A stretch of 64,000 nucleotides of DNA, taken from contig ADNK01000503.1 in the NCBI GenBank assembly GCA_000320545.1, positions 21,001 through 85,000 of the forward strand, read 5' to 3'. Below the pieces are notes generated by a model that had not been told where the DNA came from, searched no databases, and saw nothing but the letters and a program-made list of their open reading frames with translations. The translations under genes were made by a program, and so were the position numbers. Source of the DNA: Bigelowiella natans CCMP2755. Its lineage: Eukaryota; Cercozoa; Chlorarachniophyceae. This document shows, piece by piece, positions 47,438 to 61,460 of this stretch. The stretch's first letter is position 1. Each line of letters starts with the position of its first letter.

Positions 47438-48655
47438 AGATGCTGCTGCTGTCGAACCAAATTGAATATGAAAGCGGGATCGGTCATAATAAAAGTTCAT
47501 AACTTAATAGAACAACAATCAAATTAGCATTTGGTATTGTGTAACTTACTTGCAAAACATACATCCACCACACCAGCAAGATGTTTTTTCACCTACCAGG
47601 AACGCAACAATGAGAATGTTAGATTCTGCAAATTCGTGTTGCATTCGCTTGTTACTCGTTGTGACGACTACTCACTTGTGACCGAGCAAGCTACGAAACG
47701 TGTGCACGACGCAGTGTCTACGCGACTGACACCTATGGAGCATCAAAACATGCGATGCAGCTAGCTGGGCACAATCCATGTCTGATCAATGATATAAGCG
47801 GCATGCAACAACATGCTCATCATTGCTGCAATGTTTTGCTGTCCGCCTCAGCTAGTCAGGTGCCATTCCATCACTAGATCATCCATGCAACGCAATGCAT
47901 GTGTGACTCTAGTCAACTGCACGAATGCAATTGCTAGCATGACATGAAGCAAACGAATGGATTCGTTCTCTGGAATGCCAGGTGCTCAATTACGCAGACT
48001 AGCAGAGTGCTTGCTTTGCGCCAGGATCCATTGTTGGCATCTCGAACGACGCTCCCCATGTTGTCTCCCGCACTCTAATCTATATCTACCTCCTCGTCGC
48101 ACAGAGCCTGGATCGGAGGGGATCGAAAGTGCGAAAGAATGCCAGGCATAGCATCGAGACATTAACGTGCCGTTTCTGAGCTCTTGCGTCTACATCAGGC
48201 GTAGCATAGGCTATGCATGTACGTTTAGCTGAGCTAGCTGAGCCACATCTATATATAAACATGTATTGCAAATTCGACAGCGTGCGAAGTAGCGATGCAA
48301 ATATCGTATAGTATAGTACAAGCAAGCGCGACTAGCTAGCGCAGACTAAAAACAAGCTCAGGTGTCTGGATGAACACCTAGTGTGGTGCTGTCTTTCGAA
48401 ATCATAGCATGTCGATGTCGATGTTTACAGAAGTTCATACACAACTAAAGAAGCTCAACGCACCAGCGCTTCGCAGCACCAGCACTATATGCAATGCTAG
48501 CAAATCGAAGTACATGAGACAAAAAACGAGACACAAGTCTAACTATCGTTTGATGCGATGTGTCGCAGTCTACTATTTCAGCTCTGATGTTCCGGAATAC
48601 ATTTTTTCATTCGTTGATAGTTGTATTTCCTTGAGATGATGGAATTGATGATGTA
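47438..48655. repeat. Tail-to-tail spacer, CTAG/TGCA-rich
   Basis: No convincing gene between the 3' ends of delta-COP (+) and the CFAP97-like gene (-). From about 47.7 to 48.4 kb the sequence is rich in CTAG, TGCA, AGCTAGCTGAG and ATGCAACGCAATGCAT words. Short open frames at 47531-47764, 47957-48151 and 48409-48639 show no motif. Style matches the spacers at 5.5, 22, 30.5 and 36.3 kb. Confidence 0.55.
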
Positions 48656-51163
48656 CTATGCCGAACTGTTATAAATAACCATGTCTATTATGAAGATCAA
48701 CGCAATATTGTGCATCTTTACTTGGCCAAAAAAGATAAATAATGCAATCATTGTGATCATGATGCCACCCACCTTTGAGAAGGTTGTGCCTTGACCCGAA
48801 TTGAGTCTGTTTTGCAGTGAGACAAGTTTAGATATCAAACATTGTTCATTTATTTGATAGGAATAATCGGCTAGTTTTCACACGTATTCAAGAGTACTCT
48901 TTTCTACCTTAAAATCTTCGATTGTGGGCCTTCTACGGAACTCTGCAATTTTATAGAGGTCAGGCTCCCCACTTTGATATACATGTGCATTGTAAACATT
49001 ACATACCTAATGCAAAAGCTTCGTTATGAGAACCGCCTGAGAAAGATCCTACGTAAGAATATAATTCCCAAAAAAAATTATTAGCGCAAACAAGCAACTA
49101 TACAATGCCAGATTCTAATTACTGCTTTTAAGTTACCACTCATTGTCTTCGGTCTCTGAGAAAGGTTTGAACCTAAGACATACACTGAATAAATCTCCCT
49201 CACAACTATTAATTGACACCCTACTCTATATCGCTACATTGCGACCTGAGCGCCTCCGCATTTTTGCCTCCCTTTCCAATTTATGACCAAGCCTCGCTAT
49301 CGGGCCTAGAAGATTCGATAAGGGGGGGGAAAGTTAATAGAAATATCTGATTGAGCCTGTCCGCTTTTCATGAAGTACCCAGATCGAGGGATAGATTCCC
49401 CCTCGCGTAATGCAATAACTCGAGAACGAAGGAAACCTAAACGGGTCGAAGCGAGGTGGCGGTGGGAACAGAAAGATGGTCAGTCGTCAGTTGTCAGGAT
49501 CATGTCGCACTCAGTAAGTCAATCGATCACGTTCGAAAATTACCAAATCCTTGAAATTCTCCTCCTCTAACAAGCGAGGGAATGCTCTGAATTTTAACAA
49601 AACTATTTGTTAGCAACGTACATCAAAATATTATGAAAGCTCTGCAATTGAATATTCGCATAACCTAAAGCAGTTCTGCAGATCCACATGCGGGATCTGA
49701 TGATAATAAAGTGCAGAAGTACCAAAGATGATTAACAAATTATAATGCGCCTACCAGCGTACTGCATTCTAGGTCTGTCAAACAGAGAATTTGAAACTTA
49801 CATTCATCCTAAAATTTCTTCGAGTTCGAATATGTCTCAGACTGATGTGCAATATCTGTGACAAAAGCTATTAGTAAACAAAATATTTAGTTGCGAGGAA
49901 AGAATAGTGGATACCCGTTTATTATTCCGCTTCATCTGAACCGCTTGTTCAGTTTCATTCTCATATCTCATACATGAATATAGCGAAAATGCTTCACCGC
50001 CGACCATGCATAATTCCTTCGTTAGACTATTCCCCATAAAAAGAAAATATAATCAGTGAACCATAACCAGTAATATGTGTGGTTAATAGAATGAGGATTG
50101 TATATTTACCTTAGACCATTTACTTTAAAATCTATATCTGATTTCATGGAAGCTGTGGCAGCTGCTGTATGTGAGAAAATATAACAAAATATTTGATATC
50201 TGCGTAGTCTGCGTCCTGGCAATATAATTTATATATCCTGCAGTTCGGTGAAGGATTTACCCGTGAATGGTCTGCTTTGCGAGGGTGTCCCTATATATTT
50301 CATGTCAAACCGTAAAAATGAAAAAGTGGTTCGTTTGCAGAGCATTTTGCTTTTTGACTACTACCGAAGTTTAGTTCCTTGTTCCTTTTCAATATGGAGT
50401 AATCCCTTTTGGTGATATGAAGAGTGGTATGAATTTTTGTACAGATTAGAAAGGGTGGGCGAAGCAGCACCTTCGTAGTTGTGCCCGCACCCCGCTTTCC
50501 ACGCCTAGTTTCTGTGTAATAATTCAGCAGTTCAGTTGGTCAAAGCTTGTTCTATTTGAGGCACATTTTGAAGTAAATGTAATTGGGATCACCTGTGTCC
50601 TTAGTCTTCGTACTCTTTCAAATTTATTCGTATTTTTCGAGTGCTGTAAAATGGCATCAACTTCATGATAGAAAAGAATGGGGTGTCGCTATGCATACCC
50701 ACCTCTTTGATGTACTTGTGAATAGGATACATGGACTTTGTTCTGTTCAAATTCACGCACATGCGCTGATTATCCTCAGAGATCCTTTGCCGTTCTAGTT
50801 TCTTGTGAGCACTATGTACGAAAAATAAAGTTAAATACCACCACATTTACTGGGGCTGTAATTGGGCTACTTACATGTTATTTATTGGGATTCCAACTTT
50901 TAATCTATTATCTAATTGCTTCTCCACTTGAATTCTGATATATCAGTAGTAGAAAGATTCTCAATACAATTGTAGCACTGTTGGGTTTTAATTTCTGAGA
51001 GGTAGTTATACTGTTTGAATCGGTTTAGCAGTCGAGCATTCTCCACTTTTACTTGCTCCCGCCTTACTGGAAGGCAATAATAGAGAATTTCATGACGCGT
51101 GAGTCCAAATTCATATCGTCCTCTCACAAAAATTTTGGTGACTGTAGCTATTAGCGGGCACAA
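48656..51163 (-). CDS. CFAP97/hemingway-like (flagellar) protein, approximate model
   Basis: Minus-strand exon series. The block at 51130-50975 (FVRGRYEFGLTRHEILYYC, then VENARLLNRFK) joins in phase to 50805-50718, giving QISEDNQRMCVNLNRTKSMY. That repeated pattern of I-x-x-(D/E)N-x-x-(L/M)-x-x-x-(L/R) is what CFAP97/hemingway proteins show; those proteins act in sperm or motile cilia. Later blocks include GNSLTKELCMVGGEAF at about 50037-49918, HIRTRRNFRMN near 49810, SFSGGSHNEAFAL near 49060-49010, EFRRRPTIEDFK near 48950-48912, and a hydrophobic end (GIMITMIALFIFF) near 48730 that may be read past the true last splice site. An open block at 51677-51447 may add the N-terminus. Family call is tentative. 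Confidence 0.4.
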
Positions 51164-52177
51164 TAGACATACGTATATATTATATATATTATATATATTA
51201 TATATACTGTGTCTATAGTGGGCACCTGCGTCCCAGGATGGATCCAGGTTCTTCCCTGAACAATGTATTAGTAATATGTCAAAGGATCTACATTTTGATT
51301 AACTACTTTGAGATAATCATAGCGACATTTCTTCAAAAGCATACAACCTGGAGGAGCTTTCTCCCTCTTCTTGTTTATATACATTCGCTCTATGCGAGTC
51401 TAAATAGGATTTATATGCTTCAACAAATGTTCGGCATGTAAAAAAATCAGATTATTCGACATGTACGAACGGTCTTGCCCGTGAAACCCGTTTTCTGTGC
51501 CTCAAATACTCCTAAGTATATCCACACGCACTCAGATAATGTATAGTTTTCAATATGAGAGGACAAGGCCACCTTATGGGCGACAGATTTCGAAAAGAAG
51601 TCAGTCATTCCAAAGCAGGGAAGGGGGCAATCAGGGTAACTCCAAGAAACGATGGGTTTTGGGAAGAACGACATCAAGTTCTTTCTTGCGTCATTTTGTA
51701 TTCCATGTCGCTCATATGAAATCCCGCAAAATCGGTAGCCGTTTCAATTCCTCTTGAGATGTTTTTTGAGCCGAATATATCGAAAGACTTTCACGATGAC
51801 ACCGAAGAGCGTTTTAGAACTTGCAGATTCACGTTTATATGCGATGCACATGGACAAGATATTATCCGTTGTAATTACGTATCAGCATAGGCAACGTTAT
51901 TCCCAACAACAAAAGCAAGCCGAAAATAATTTACCCAATAAATGAACAAGCTCCTTCGCTTCTCCTTTGCATTGGCGGGAAGCACTTTGCGATCGATCGA
52001 CGGAACCTTGTCCCCCACCGGCGCACGGATGAGAATGTACGCACACAACCTCCCCGTAGAAGATCAGACTCTAAGCTTTCCTCGTCTTTAAATGTTCTTC
52101 TGCACGCTGTTGCATAGGCGATATTGCGGGGCCTTGATTTACGTATCCATTGCTCTCACCAGCTAAATCAACAAGAG
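51164..52177. promoter_or_regulatory. Spacer upstream of CABIN1-like gene
   Basis: Includes a TATATAT tract at 51175-51206 and open frames on both strands (51238-51441 plus, 51447-51677 minus, 51497-51757 plus) with no sure motif. It is head-to-head sequence between the CFAP97-like gene (-) and the CABIN1-like gene (+). No CTAG-palindrome style here. Confidence 0.3.
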
Positions 52178-55100
52178 ATGTTTTCGGCTGTCGATTCCGG
52201 TGGCTCGGAGGTTGCTATTGGCGGTGGCGGGGGCGTGGTTATTTCTTCTAATCGCTTCCGTGGAAACGAAGATAATAAATGTGAAAACCATGGTCCCGCT
52301 TTCGAGGAAAATGGTCAACAGGATACTGCTGAGAATAACTGGCTACTTACCAAAAATGCGGAGGCATTTGAGCGAAAAGCTATGAAAATGTTTACTGCAT
52401 CAATGAAACATCTTAGCAATGGGAAGCTTCAAGAAGCAAGGTATCTTCAACTAGCCTTATTTATTTGCCTGATGCTGGTTCTTAATGTATAATACTGCTG
52501 TATCCGTCGACAGGGATATCCAGGAGGAAATTCTGAAGGCTCAAATTTTTTCTTCGAACCCTCTCCGGCCTCGGAGGCTACAGGACGAAGGTGCTTGTCG
52601 TTATAATATTGCTTCACTATTACTACCTTCGCTTTCATTTCACTTTCGCCATGCTTTACAAAGATGACGATTTTCCGTAGCTTCCTTGCGTAATACTTGA
52701 TCCAACTGTTTTGCGAGTAGAAAAAATCAGTGGGAATGAGCAGCAAGCATCGACGGAGTCTAATACTTACTTTCCGAAATCGCTGCAGGTTGAAGCAATT
52801 CCGTTCGATAGTTTGCCTTTATTTCATCTACTTCAATTATTCAGCGACTGCACTATCTCATCATCGTGAATCTTGCTCATGTCCATAAGAAACTTGGAGC
52901 AAAAGAGGGTAATTAGATTTGAATAGAATTGAGCCGCTTCATACTTATAACAATGTCGTGCATCAACAGAAGCTCTCCGGTGTTACATCGATGCGAGTCG
53001 AATGGCACCAGGAAACTATCTTCACACCTTTCAACAAGGTTAAGGAGGAAGTTCGTAGAAAGTAGTCAGACCTGTCTTGATGAAACAAGTGTTATATCTA
53101 TAGGTGAGCTTGCCCTTGAGACTGGTAAATGGGCACTCGCTCGACGCTCCTTTGAGGTTTCATTTTCGCAGAAAACGTATATTCCACCTGTATCAGTCTT
53201 CACGCTTTTCTATCAATATATCTGGAACAGGAAGGAGTTCTCGCTAGGCCACGAGAGAGCTTGTGTCTGAACCGTCTGATGGAAGTTTGCTTTGTTCTTG
53301 GAGATTTGGGGGTCATAAATACCAAAATTATGTTAAGTCTGGTCTTCAAATTAGAAAATGGGTGATGGTATTAGGTATGCAAAACTTTAGCAAGGCATGC
53401 TCTCCGCCATAGTAACCAACGAGCGCGACCACTGGTAAATCACGACATCTCACTGATTCATGTGTTTCACTGATTTCTCTGATTTCAAAGTGAATCTGAA
53501 ATATTCCTGCAATTAGGAATTCATAAGGCTTATTGATGAGCAAATTGGCAAGAGCCCTAAGAGGCGGAATCCTTTGTCCAAAAGGCTTGCAAAACGCCTT
53601 CGTTCACGTTTAAATTATCTTGAAAAAGCGCGCGGAGACCAATTTACCGAGGCTGCTAACTTATCACTTTCCTCTCAAGTGGGAACGATGCAAGTGGTAG
53701 CCCCTCAAGATGCCGTTCAAGATATCAAATTGGTGGACGTGAGTTGGGATGGTCTCATAGACGGGATTCTAAACGTGGGGAAGGAGAACCGTACCCGAGT
53801 TGGATCCAAGACCTCCTCCTCTTCATCTTCTTCTTCTTCATCCTCTTCCTCAGTCATGTTAAATGATGATGAGGATAGTAATAGTAGTAAATCGATTATG
53901 CATGAAGGTAATGTGGTTATTCCCGATCCTTTAATACGCGTTACAATTGCCAGGAGTACCTCGACTCTTGCAGATCCTACTCCGAGCGAAAAGGAGAAGC
54001 ACGATGTAGTTTCTACGAAAGAAGGCAATCCCTCACCTTCATCCAGCGAGGAGGAAGACAGACTAGTGCGACTGCTAACCCCGCTTCATCATCTTCTCGT
54101 AGCTGGAAACCTGAATTTTCTTGATTTTTCTAAGCTTAAGAACTTCTTTGTAACATCGAGTAAGATCGCACAGCATCGCTCAGCTACTCGTCCGGTGATT
54201 GACGAAGAGAAAGTAAGCGAGGTTGTGGTAGATTTTCTGATGGGGAAAAATGGGGGATCAATCAGCGGCGTGAATGAAAAAAATAAACCTGTACGAATGT
54301 ATCAATTTGCGGAGAATCTGTTCGAGACTATTGCTCACAGCCCTTCTGAGAATCCAGTCTCTCCTTCAAAGGCGCTACAGCTGTTGGATTTGGTATCGAA
54401 TGCCAGCGGATCTTGCTCTTTCATTCATAACAGGAGCCTAGCGAGCTACCTTTTTGAGGCAGAAGTGTGCTTCGATGCTGCTACTTCCGTCGGAAGGAGC
54501 ATTTATTCTCCAATACACAAGCACGAATTACAAAATCGGGCTAGCCGTGCTTTTGGACGTTTCAAACGCGCTTTTAAGGCTACCATCGCAAAAAGTCTGG
54601 GTGAAAGAAGGAAAAGGGCCCTGATTGCGCGTTATGCATGGTTAAGAGCACACTGGGCTTTGTGGTTCAGAAGAACATACTCAGTGAGAAGCTTAAACGC
54701 CGCCGCAACAGAGGCAACTAATTCGCAACAGGGCTTCTCCGCGCAAGACAGATTTTTTGCTGATGACGCGGTTACGGCTTTCTCGCTCTGTCGGAGAGCA
54801 CTGGGTGGAGATGGGATGACAATAGTGTTGCCACATGTCAATCAACCTAAATTGAGAACCGTGAATTCATTAGGTGTGGAGAAATCCCTGGCTAGTGCAA
54901 AGGTTCGAACGCAACTGGAGCATGCTGCTCTGCATCTCTGGTACGGACGCGCCGTAGAAGCCATTGAGACGCTTAAAGATAGCACTATCGATCCTATTAC
55001 TGGCAGCCCTGCTCCAAGCGTAACAGATGAAATCGCTTCACTCCCTGCCTGCTTCGAAGCATCAGCAGAATCCTGCTTCCACACCCTATCCATACTTAAA

Positions 55101-57705
55101 GACGCATGTTTAGCCTGCTGCTCCTTTTCTGTCAGGAAAGGAAGGGGGGGAGGGGGAGGAGGAGGGAAAGAAACAGAAATGAAATGCATCTACTGGGACG
55201 AGTCGAAGGCACGGCTGCTTGCACGTTGCTCTCGGCTGCTTCTCAAAAACTGCATCAAGCGTATACTGGGGAGCGGTGTCGTCATCACACCGGAAGGAGG
55301 GACAGATGGAAAAATAATGAAAGGGCAAGAAAGGAAAAAGGAGCACACAAACGATGACCAGACTGAGTACTTCGGACCGCTCCCAGGCCGGAGACCGCCG
55401 GGGAACCCGTTTAAAGACGCCGAGAAATCACTGAGGTTCATTCTTAGTATATTCGAGGAGATTAAACCTAGAAAAGGCAACGACAACGAGAACAATGGGA
55501 AGTTTGGCCCTCATTGCGAGGCAATGGAAGAAGAATTGTTGATCCGAAAGGAGCTTGGTAAAGACATTGGGATCCTCTCAGCCCTCGGCATCCTCCTCTT
55601 GAACAGAGAGGGGGGGGATAAAGAGAAGGAAGAGGAGGTAGAAAAGGAGGAGGATCCCCATCAGCAGCAACAGCAACAGACTATAGAGAGAAGGGAAGAG
55701 GACCAATCGATAGATAGTGCGAAGAGAGTAATATGCCTTTGCATGAGAGTCATCATGAATCATCTTGGAAATAGAAATGACTCGGACAAGGAGTGGGCAA
55801 CAACAGGCTTTGAGCTTGTCGTTAAAGTATTCGAATCGGCGGGTCTCACTACCCAGGAATGCAAGGAAAGAGAGAGCCTCGAACGTCAGTATCTCTCACA
55901 GCTTTTCCAGAAAATCCTGGAGATGGGAGCCGACAATGCATTACATCTGCAACCACTCGTTTTCGGCTGCCTGGAGTCGCTTTATGGCATACACATACTC
56001 TATCCATCAAAATGGGATAGAGGGTCAGCAACTGCAGCAGCAGCAGCAGCAGCAGCAGATAACGAAGCCCGTCTAAACGCACGCGCAGAGAAGTTGAAAG
56101 ATTTGAAGAATAACAGCGGCGTACAAGCTCAGGTTCTGCAGGCTATTCGATGGGTGATTCGAAGGCCGGAACTTGCCGGGGATAGTACCGACGGAGTGAC
56201 TGACAATATAATCGAAGCGCTGTCCCAATTGGAGAAATGTCGTTTCAAGGACGAGCAGGGTTTGGATCTTACCAGCAAGAAGCTTGCGGCTTTCTTCACG
56301 ATAAAGGACGGAGCGGTCAGAGAACTTGCAGACACAAAGCATATTGTGCCCTCCCAGGTGAAGCAATCGTTCTATGAAAACTTCCAGAGGCCGTCTTCCT
56401 TTCCTGCAGATCACGACGACTTCAAGGACTTGTCCTGGATCTGCAATACCTTTCTGCTTCCAGAATTGATCTCCATCCTCGTTCGCAACACCCGAGACAA
56501 CACCTTCCTACCACGTCTGCTCTCTAAGTCGAGGAAGGAACTGATCAATTCTGCCATGACAAAGTACAGAAACAAAGTTCTCGCAGACCTAACTTTGTCG
56601 CCGATGAGAACGATTTCTTGGGCTCATCTTGGGGAGACATATATATTGGAATTCTTCCTTAAGATCTCCTGTATCCGTTCTCACCCAGCCTTGAACGCAA
56701 GTCTCGGATCGGATGGCATTATTCCTGGGAGAGGCATTGCTGCAATCTCAATCGGAGAGGCATCAAAGATATGGTGGCGTATCGAGCGTTGTTTGTTCAT
56801 CGCGCTTCAGCTCAATCTCGACAAAAACAAAGGCAGTACAAATGATGTTTCCAGTCGCAGTCTTAAATTCCGCAGCAAGGTTGTTGTCACCGGTGTCAAG
56901 TAACAAATCATCATAATTTGTCATTTTAAAGTTTTTAGAAATTCATTCAAAAATCTCTAGTTCTATGGTATTTAGATCCCTTAGGGGCGTTGAAAACATT
57001 ACCGATTTTTTTTGGCTGATACGTCAATTAAAGCATGTTGGTGTAGAGGCTGGTTTTTTGGAGGTATTGCATTCATGTTTAACTGCTTTTTTGTTTTCAG
57101 ATATTGCTCAATCTGCTCTTAGCTCGGTATCGCATGGCATCCATCGCAGCCTCGTTACCGCATTCTAATGTGCCCTCGCGTCCAGCTCCCTGTCCTAGCA
57201 TGAAGTCTGTGATCCATCTTGGCGACATGTTGCGACAAAGCCCGCACACCGAGAAAAAGGACGCATGGATATACGAGTTGGTCTTTGCAAAAGTCGCTCA
57301 AAAAATCCAGTCAAAGGTAGTCGGAAGAAGGATGATGACTGACGGCTAGATTGTCTGCTCATGAGATGATGATGGTAATGATGCTGATGATGCTGATGAT
57401 GATATCGTGAGTGACAGCACCGCACTGCTGCTTTCGACGACGACTCATAGATTATTGATTGGTCGACCATTCCTCTAATGACGTAGGCCTCCAGGGCTGT
57501 CAGAGGAGAAAATGGAAAACGAGATGAAGAAAGAGACGTTTCGTCAAGGGTGACGATAGGAGCCTGCGTTGTACTAGAGGGCTACCAGAAGGCAATAGAT
57601 GCTCTTAGGAGCTCAGTTCAGCCTCCTCTGCAGGAAGATGTGGTTGGAAAATGATGATGCGCTCTTTTCAAATGACGTTCAGCTGATCTGCCACAATTTA
57701 CTCAC

Positions 57706-57773
<68 letters not shown>

Positions 57774-58917
57774 CTTTCTTTCTTTCTTTGCCTGTGTTTC
57801 TCTCTCTTGGGCTCTATATATCCTCCATCTCTCTCGCTCGCACTTCTTCCGCATGCTGCTCTCAGCTTCCCGAGAATCTCGCCGAATCTGAATGTGAGAG
57901 GAAAGAAGCACTGGCGATTTGCCTCTACCACCTCCACTCTACGAGATTGAAGATGATTATCCACAGCGAGAACGAGGTCGTGATGATTTTCGAACTACTA
58001 TTCACCCAAGAAAAGAGATTATGATAAAGATGATAATGATGATGGTTTTGATGATGATATCATCCCGTAATCTGTTGTTTCCGATTTCCATCTCTACCTT
58101 TGCATTAATACTACATTGTTTTTGGTGCAATCTCAGAGCAACTTACAGATTGCGTCCAATTTCATGTTCTGCCCCAACAACACTGATGTCGCCAAGAAAT
58201 ATCTCTCTGATAGCGAAGGATGTACCGACGAGAAACAGCCTGATGAAGTGAAAGACATTGACGATGATGGTTTTGGTGGTGGTAAAGGTGCTGTGGAGGA
58301 TATGATCATCGACTCAAAATGCCATTCCTCTCACCCTCCGCCACCCTCTACTACAGATGATAAGACAGAAGAGGGGATAGAAGGGGGGGGTAGTGAGATA
58401 ATAGAGCAAAATCGTGACGGCGTCCCCAGTGTGTCCACTATGAGTCATCATCCATCATCATCTACAATCGCAGCTAGATCAGTATCCGTCCCATCTTCAA
58501 CTCCTCCTATGGACTCTCCTCCAGCTGACCCTAATGATGCTGTTGACGTTGTCACAGCTGCTGGTGGGGGTGACGACAGCAGCAGCAACAGCAAAAACAA
58601 CAATAAAACAGCAGGCGAGGAGGAGGAGGAGGAGGAGGAGGAGGAAGAAGGGAAGAAAGCAGGAGGTGAGCAGAATATGAAAATCAAGATCAAGAGCAAC
58701 AAAGGTGCTGCTTAGTATAATTGATGAGTAGCAGCCAATTAGTGTTGTACTATGTTGTGCCTTATTATCGCTATTATTATCATTAGTATTATTATTACTA
58801 TCCGTAACATAATCAACCTTCTCTTTTACGACAATATTATCTTGGATTATTCAGAGAAGGAAAGCCACAAGGAGGAGAGTCCGGGAAAGTAAGAACTCTT
58901 GTTTTCCTTCAAGTATC

Positions 58918-58954
<37 letters not shown>

Positions 58955-59337
58955 TTTCCCTCTCCCCCCCCCCCCCCCACACACACACACACAACACAAC
59001 ACAGCTCAAAATTTGATGGTTGTTCTTTGGGACTACTACTATGTGTGTCAGGCACACACTAGAAAGTCAGCTGAAGAAGGTATCTTTCGATTCGAAGTGG
59101 CTAAGAAGGTAGCAGCAACTTTTCCCCGCTTTAGCTAGTATCCGTATACCTCCAAGTAATGATTGATTCACAATACTGTGCTGCCTCTCCCTATTCCTCT
59201 CCTGTGTGATATATACAAGGTGTACTACGCGTTTCCGCCTGATCAAGGAACGATTCAGCGAATTGGTGGATACCAAGTCGAAATGGAGAGATCGCCATAC
59301 AACAGATATCAAATCCAAAGCATCTCATCAGCGGAAA

Positions 59338-59380
<43 letters not shown>

Positions 59381-61422
59381 CCGATAATGCTTCTGCTTCT
59401 ATCACTTCTATACCCTCCTCGTCTCTCAGAGCCTTACCATTAGCAACAACCAAGGCAGCAGTTGTTGCTGATGAGCTACAAGAAGACCAAGATGAAGAAA
59501 AAGAAACAATCCGAAGTGGTGGTGGTGGTGGTGGTAGTAAGAGGAGGAGAAGCAGCAGCAAGAAGGCGTCATCCTCCTCAGGGAACAAACGTAAAAAGAG
59601 ACGAAGAAAAACTAGCAGCAAGGAAAGCAGTACTTCTCAAGTCCCAGCATCATCGTCATCATCATCATCATCACCATCATCGTCATCATCTCGTTCAACA
59701 TCCCCTGTAATAAATAATCAATCTGCTGTTAGTTTTTGTAGTAGCAGTGGCAGTTGTTGGTATTGTTGTGGAGGATTATTTAAGAACGCAACAATGATAA
59801 ATACTTTGATGATGATGATAATGATGATGAAGATGATGATGATGATGTGTATTTTCTATGTGTGATTAGGTCATGAGCTCCTCCAAGATATCCAGGCGTC
59901 GTATGGCAAGTAGCAACACCAACAACCCCATTAAAACTGCTAGTGATGCAGCAGCTACTATAATACCCGCTCCGATGACTACCAAGGAGATATTTGCCCA
60001 TGTCAGAGCATTTGTACGCCAAAAGAGGCGAGATAGGGCATGCGCCAGCTTGATGGGGCCGCCCCTGCCTCGAAATCATAAAAGACGGCGGCACGACGGT
60101 AGCGGGCTTGAAGAGGACGACTCTAGTAACTTCTTTCTTGAAGAATTAAGCAAGAAGTGCCAGGAATCCAAAGCACACCCTGTGATCGTTACGATAAGAG
60201 AATACGTCAAAAAACGTCGCTGTTTGAAGCGAGTCGGCGTGAAAGATGTCAGCAGGCTTTTCTCATGGATGCTTCCCTCTGGCTCTTCTCCCTCCTCCCC
60301 TAGTCGACAAGAGATGACGAAGAAGAACAAGAAGAAGAAGAAGAAAAATAAGAACAAGAAGAAGAAGAAGGAGCAGGATAAATTAACAGAGCTAGGGTGC
60401 AAGGTCAAGAGGCTAGAAATCAAACTGCCTGGCCTACTAGATCGCATTGTAGAGACTGCACAGGCACTGCTCCATTTTGTTGATGAAGCTCATGAAGATA
60501 TCACCATGATGCCTTCATCATCAGGGAATGGGGAAGATCAAAGCGCCTCCTCTTGGACGTCATCGCAGCATTTTTGGCTCATTCTGGACGATTTCAAGCC
60601 GATTCTGAGGTCATTCTTGGACGAGGCAAGCGACGTGAGTGGGATCGATGTTAGCAATGATGGATTCCAAGAATTCTTGAGGGAACTTGTGAATTTGGTG
60701 GAAGAGCTGTCTCCTATAGAGGAGGAGGAGGAGGAGGAGGAGGAAGAGAAGAAGGCGGCTGGTGCAAAGGAGGTTTTCCATGTGCTACTACCCCGTGTTC
60801 GTAACCTTCGCGATGATCTCCTCAAATACATGGAATGCCATGTGGACTATCTCACCGCCAAAAAGGGCCTTCGCACCGCAGTAGTTGGAAACAACAACAA
60901 CAACAACAACAACAACAAAGCCAACAAGGAGAAATCGGATGGGGGGGAGGAGGAAGAGATGGAGGAGGAGGAGGAGGAGGAGGAGGAGGATTCCAGACGA
61001 GAATACGAGGAAGGGCGAGAGGATGTGGTGAGAGGTAAAGACAAGGAAGGAGAGGAGAACTCTGTAGTAGAAGGGAACGAAGGGTTAGATTCTACAAATC
61101 ATCATGCAGAAGTGCTTGGCAGCAGGATGGAAGAACCAGAAGAAGAACCACAAGAACAACAACAAAAAGAAGAAGGAACAGCAGCAGCAACAGCACTCGA
61201 GAGAACTCCAGAAAGAAAGCAATTGTTTCCCGGAAGTAGCATCACTAACCATGAGGAGGAGGAGGAGGAGGAGGAGGAGTCTTCTTGTTCTTCCATAAAC
61301 AAAGGGTTGCTACATACTGATCTCTTACCAGAGATCTTAGTGTCCGAGATGGAAGTGGATAAAGCTGCAGAATGTACACTACACTCATAGCACTCGTAGT
61401 TGTTGAAGAAGAAGAAAAAAAA

Positions 61423-61460
<38 letters not shown>

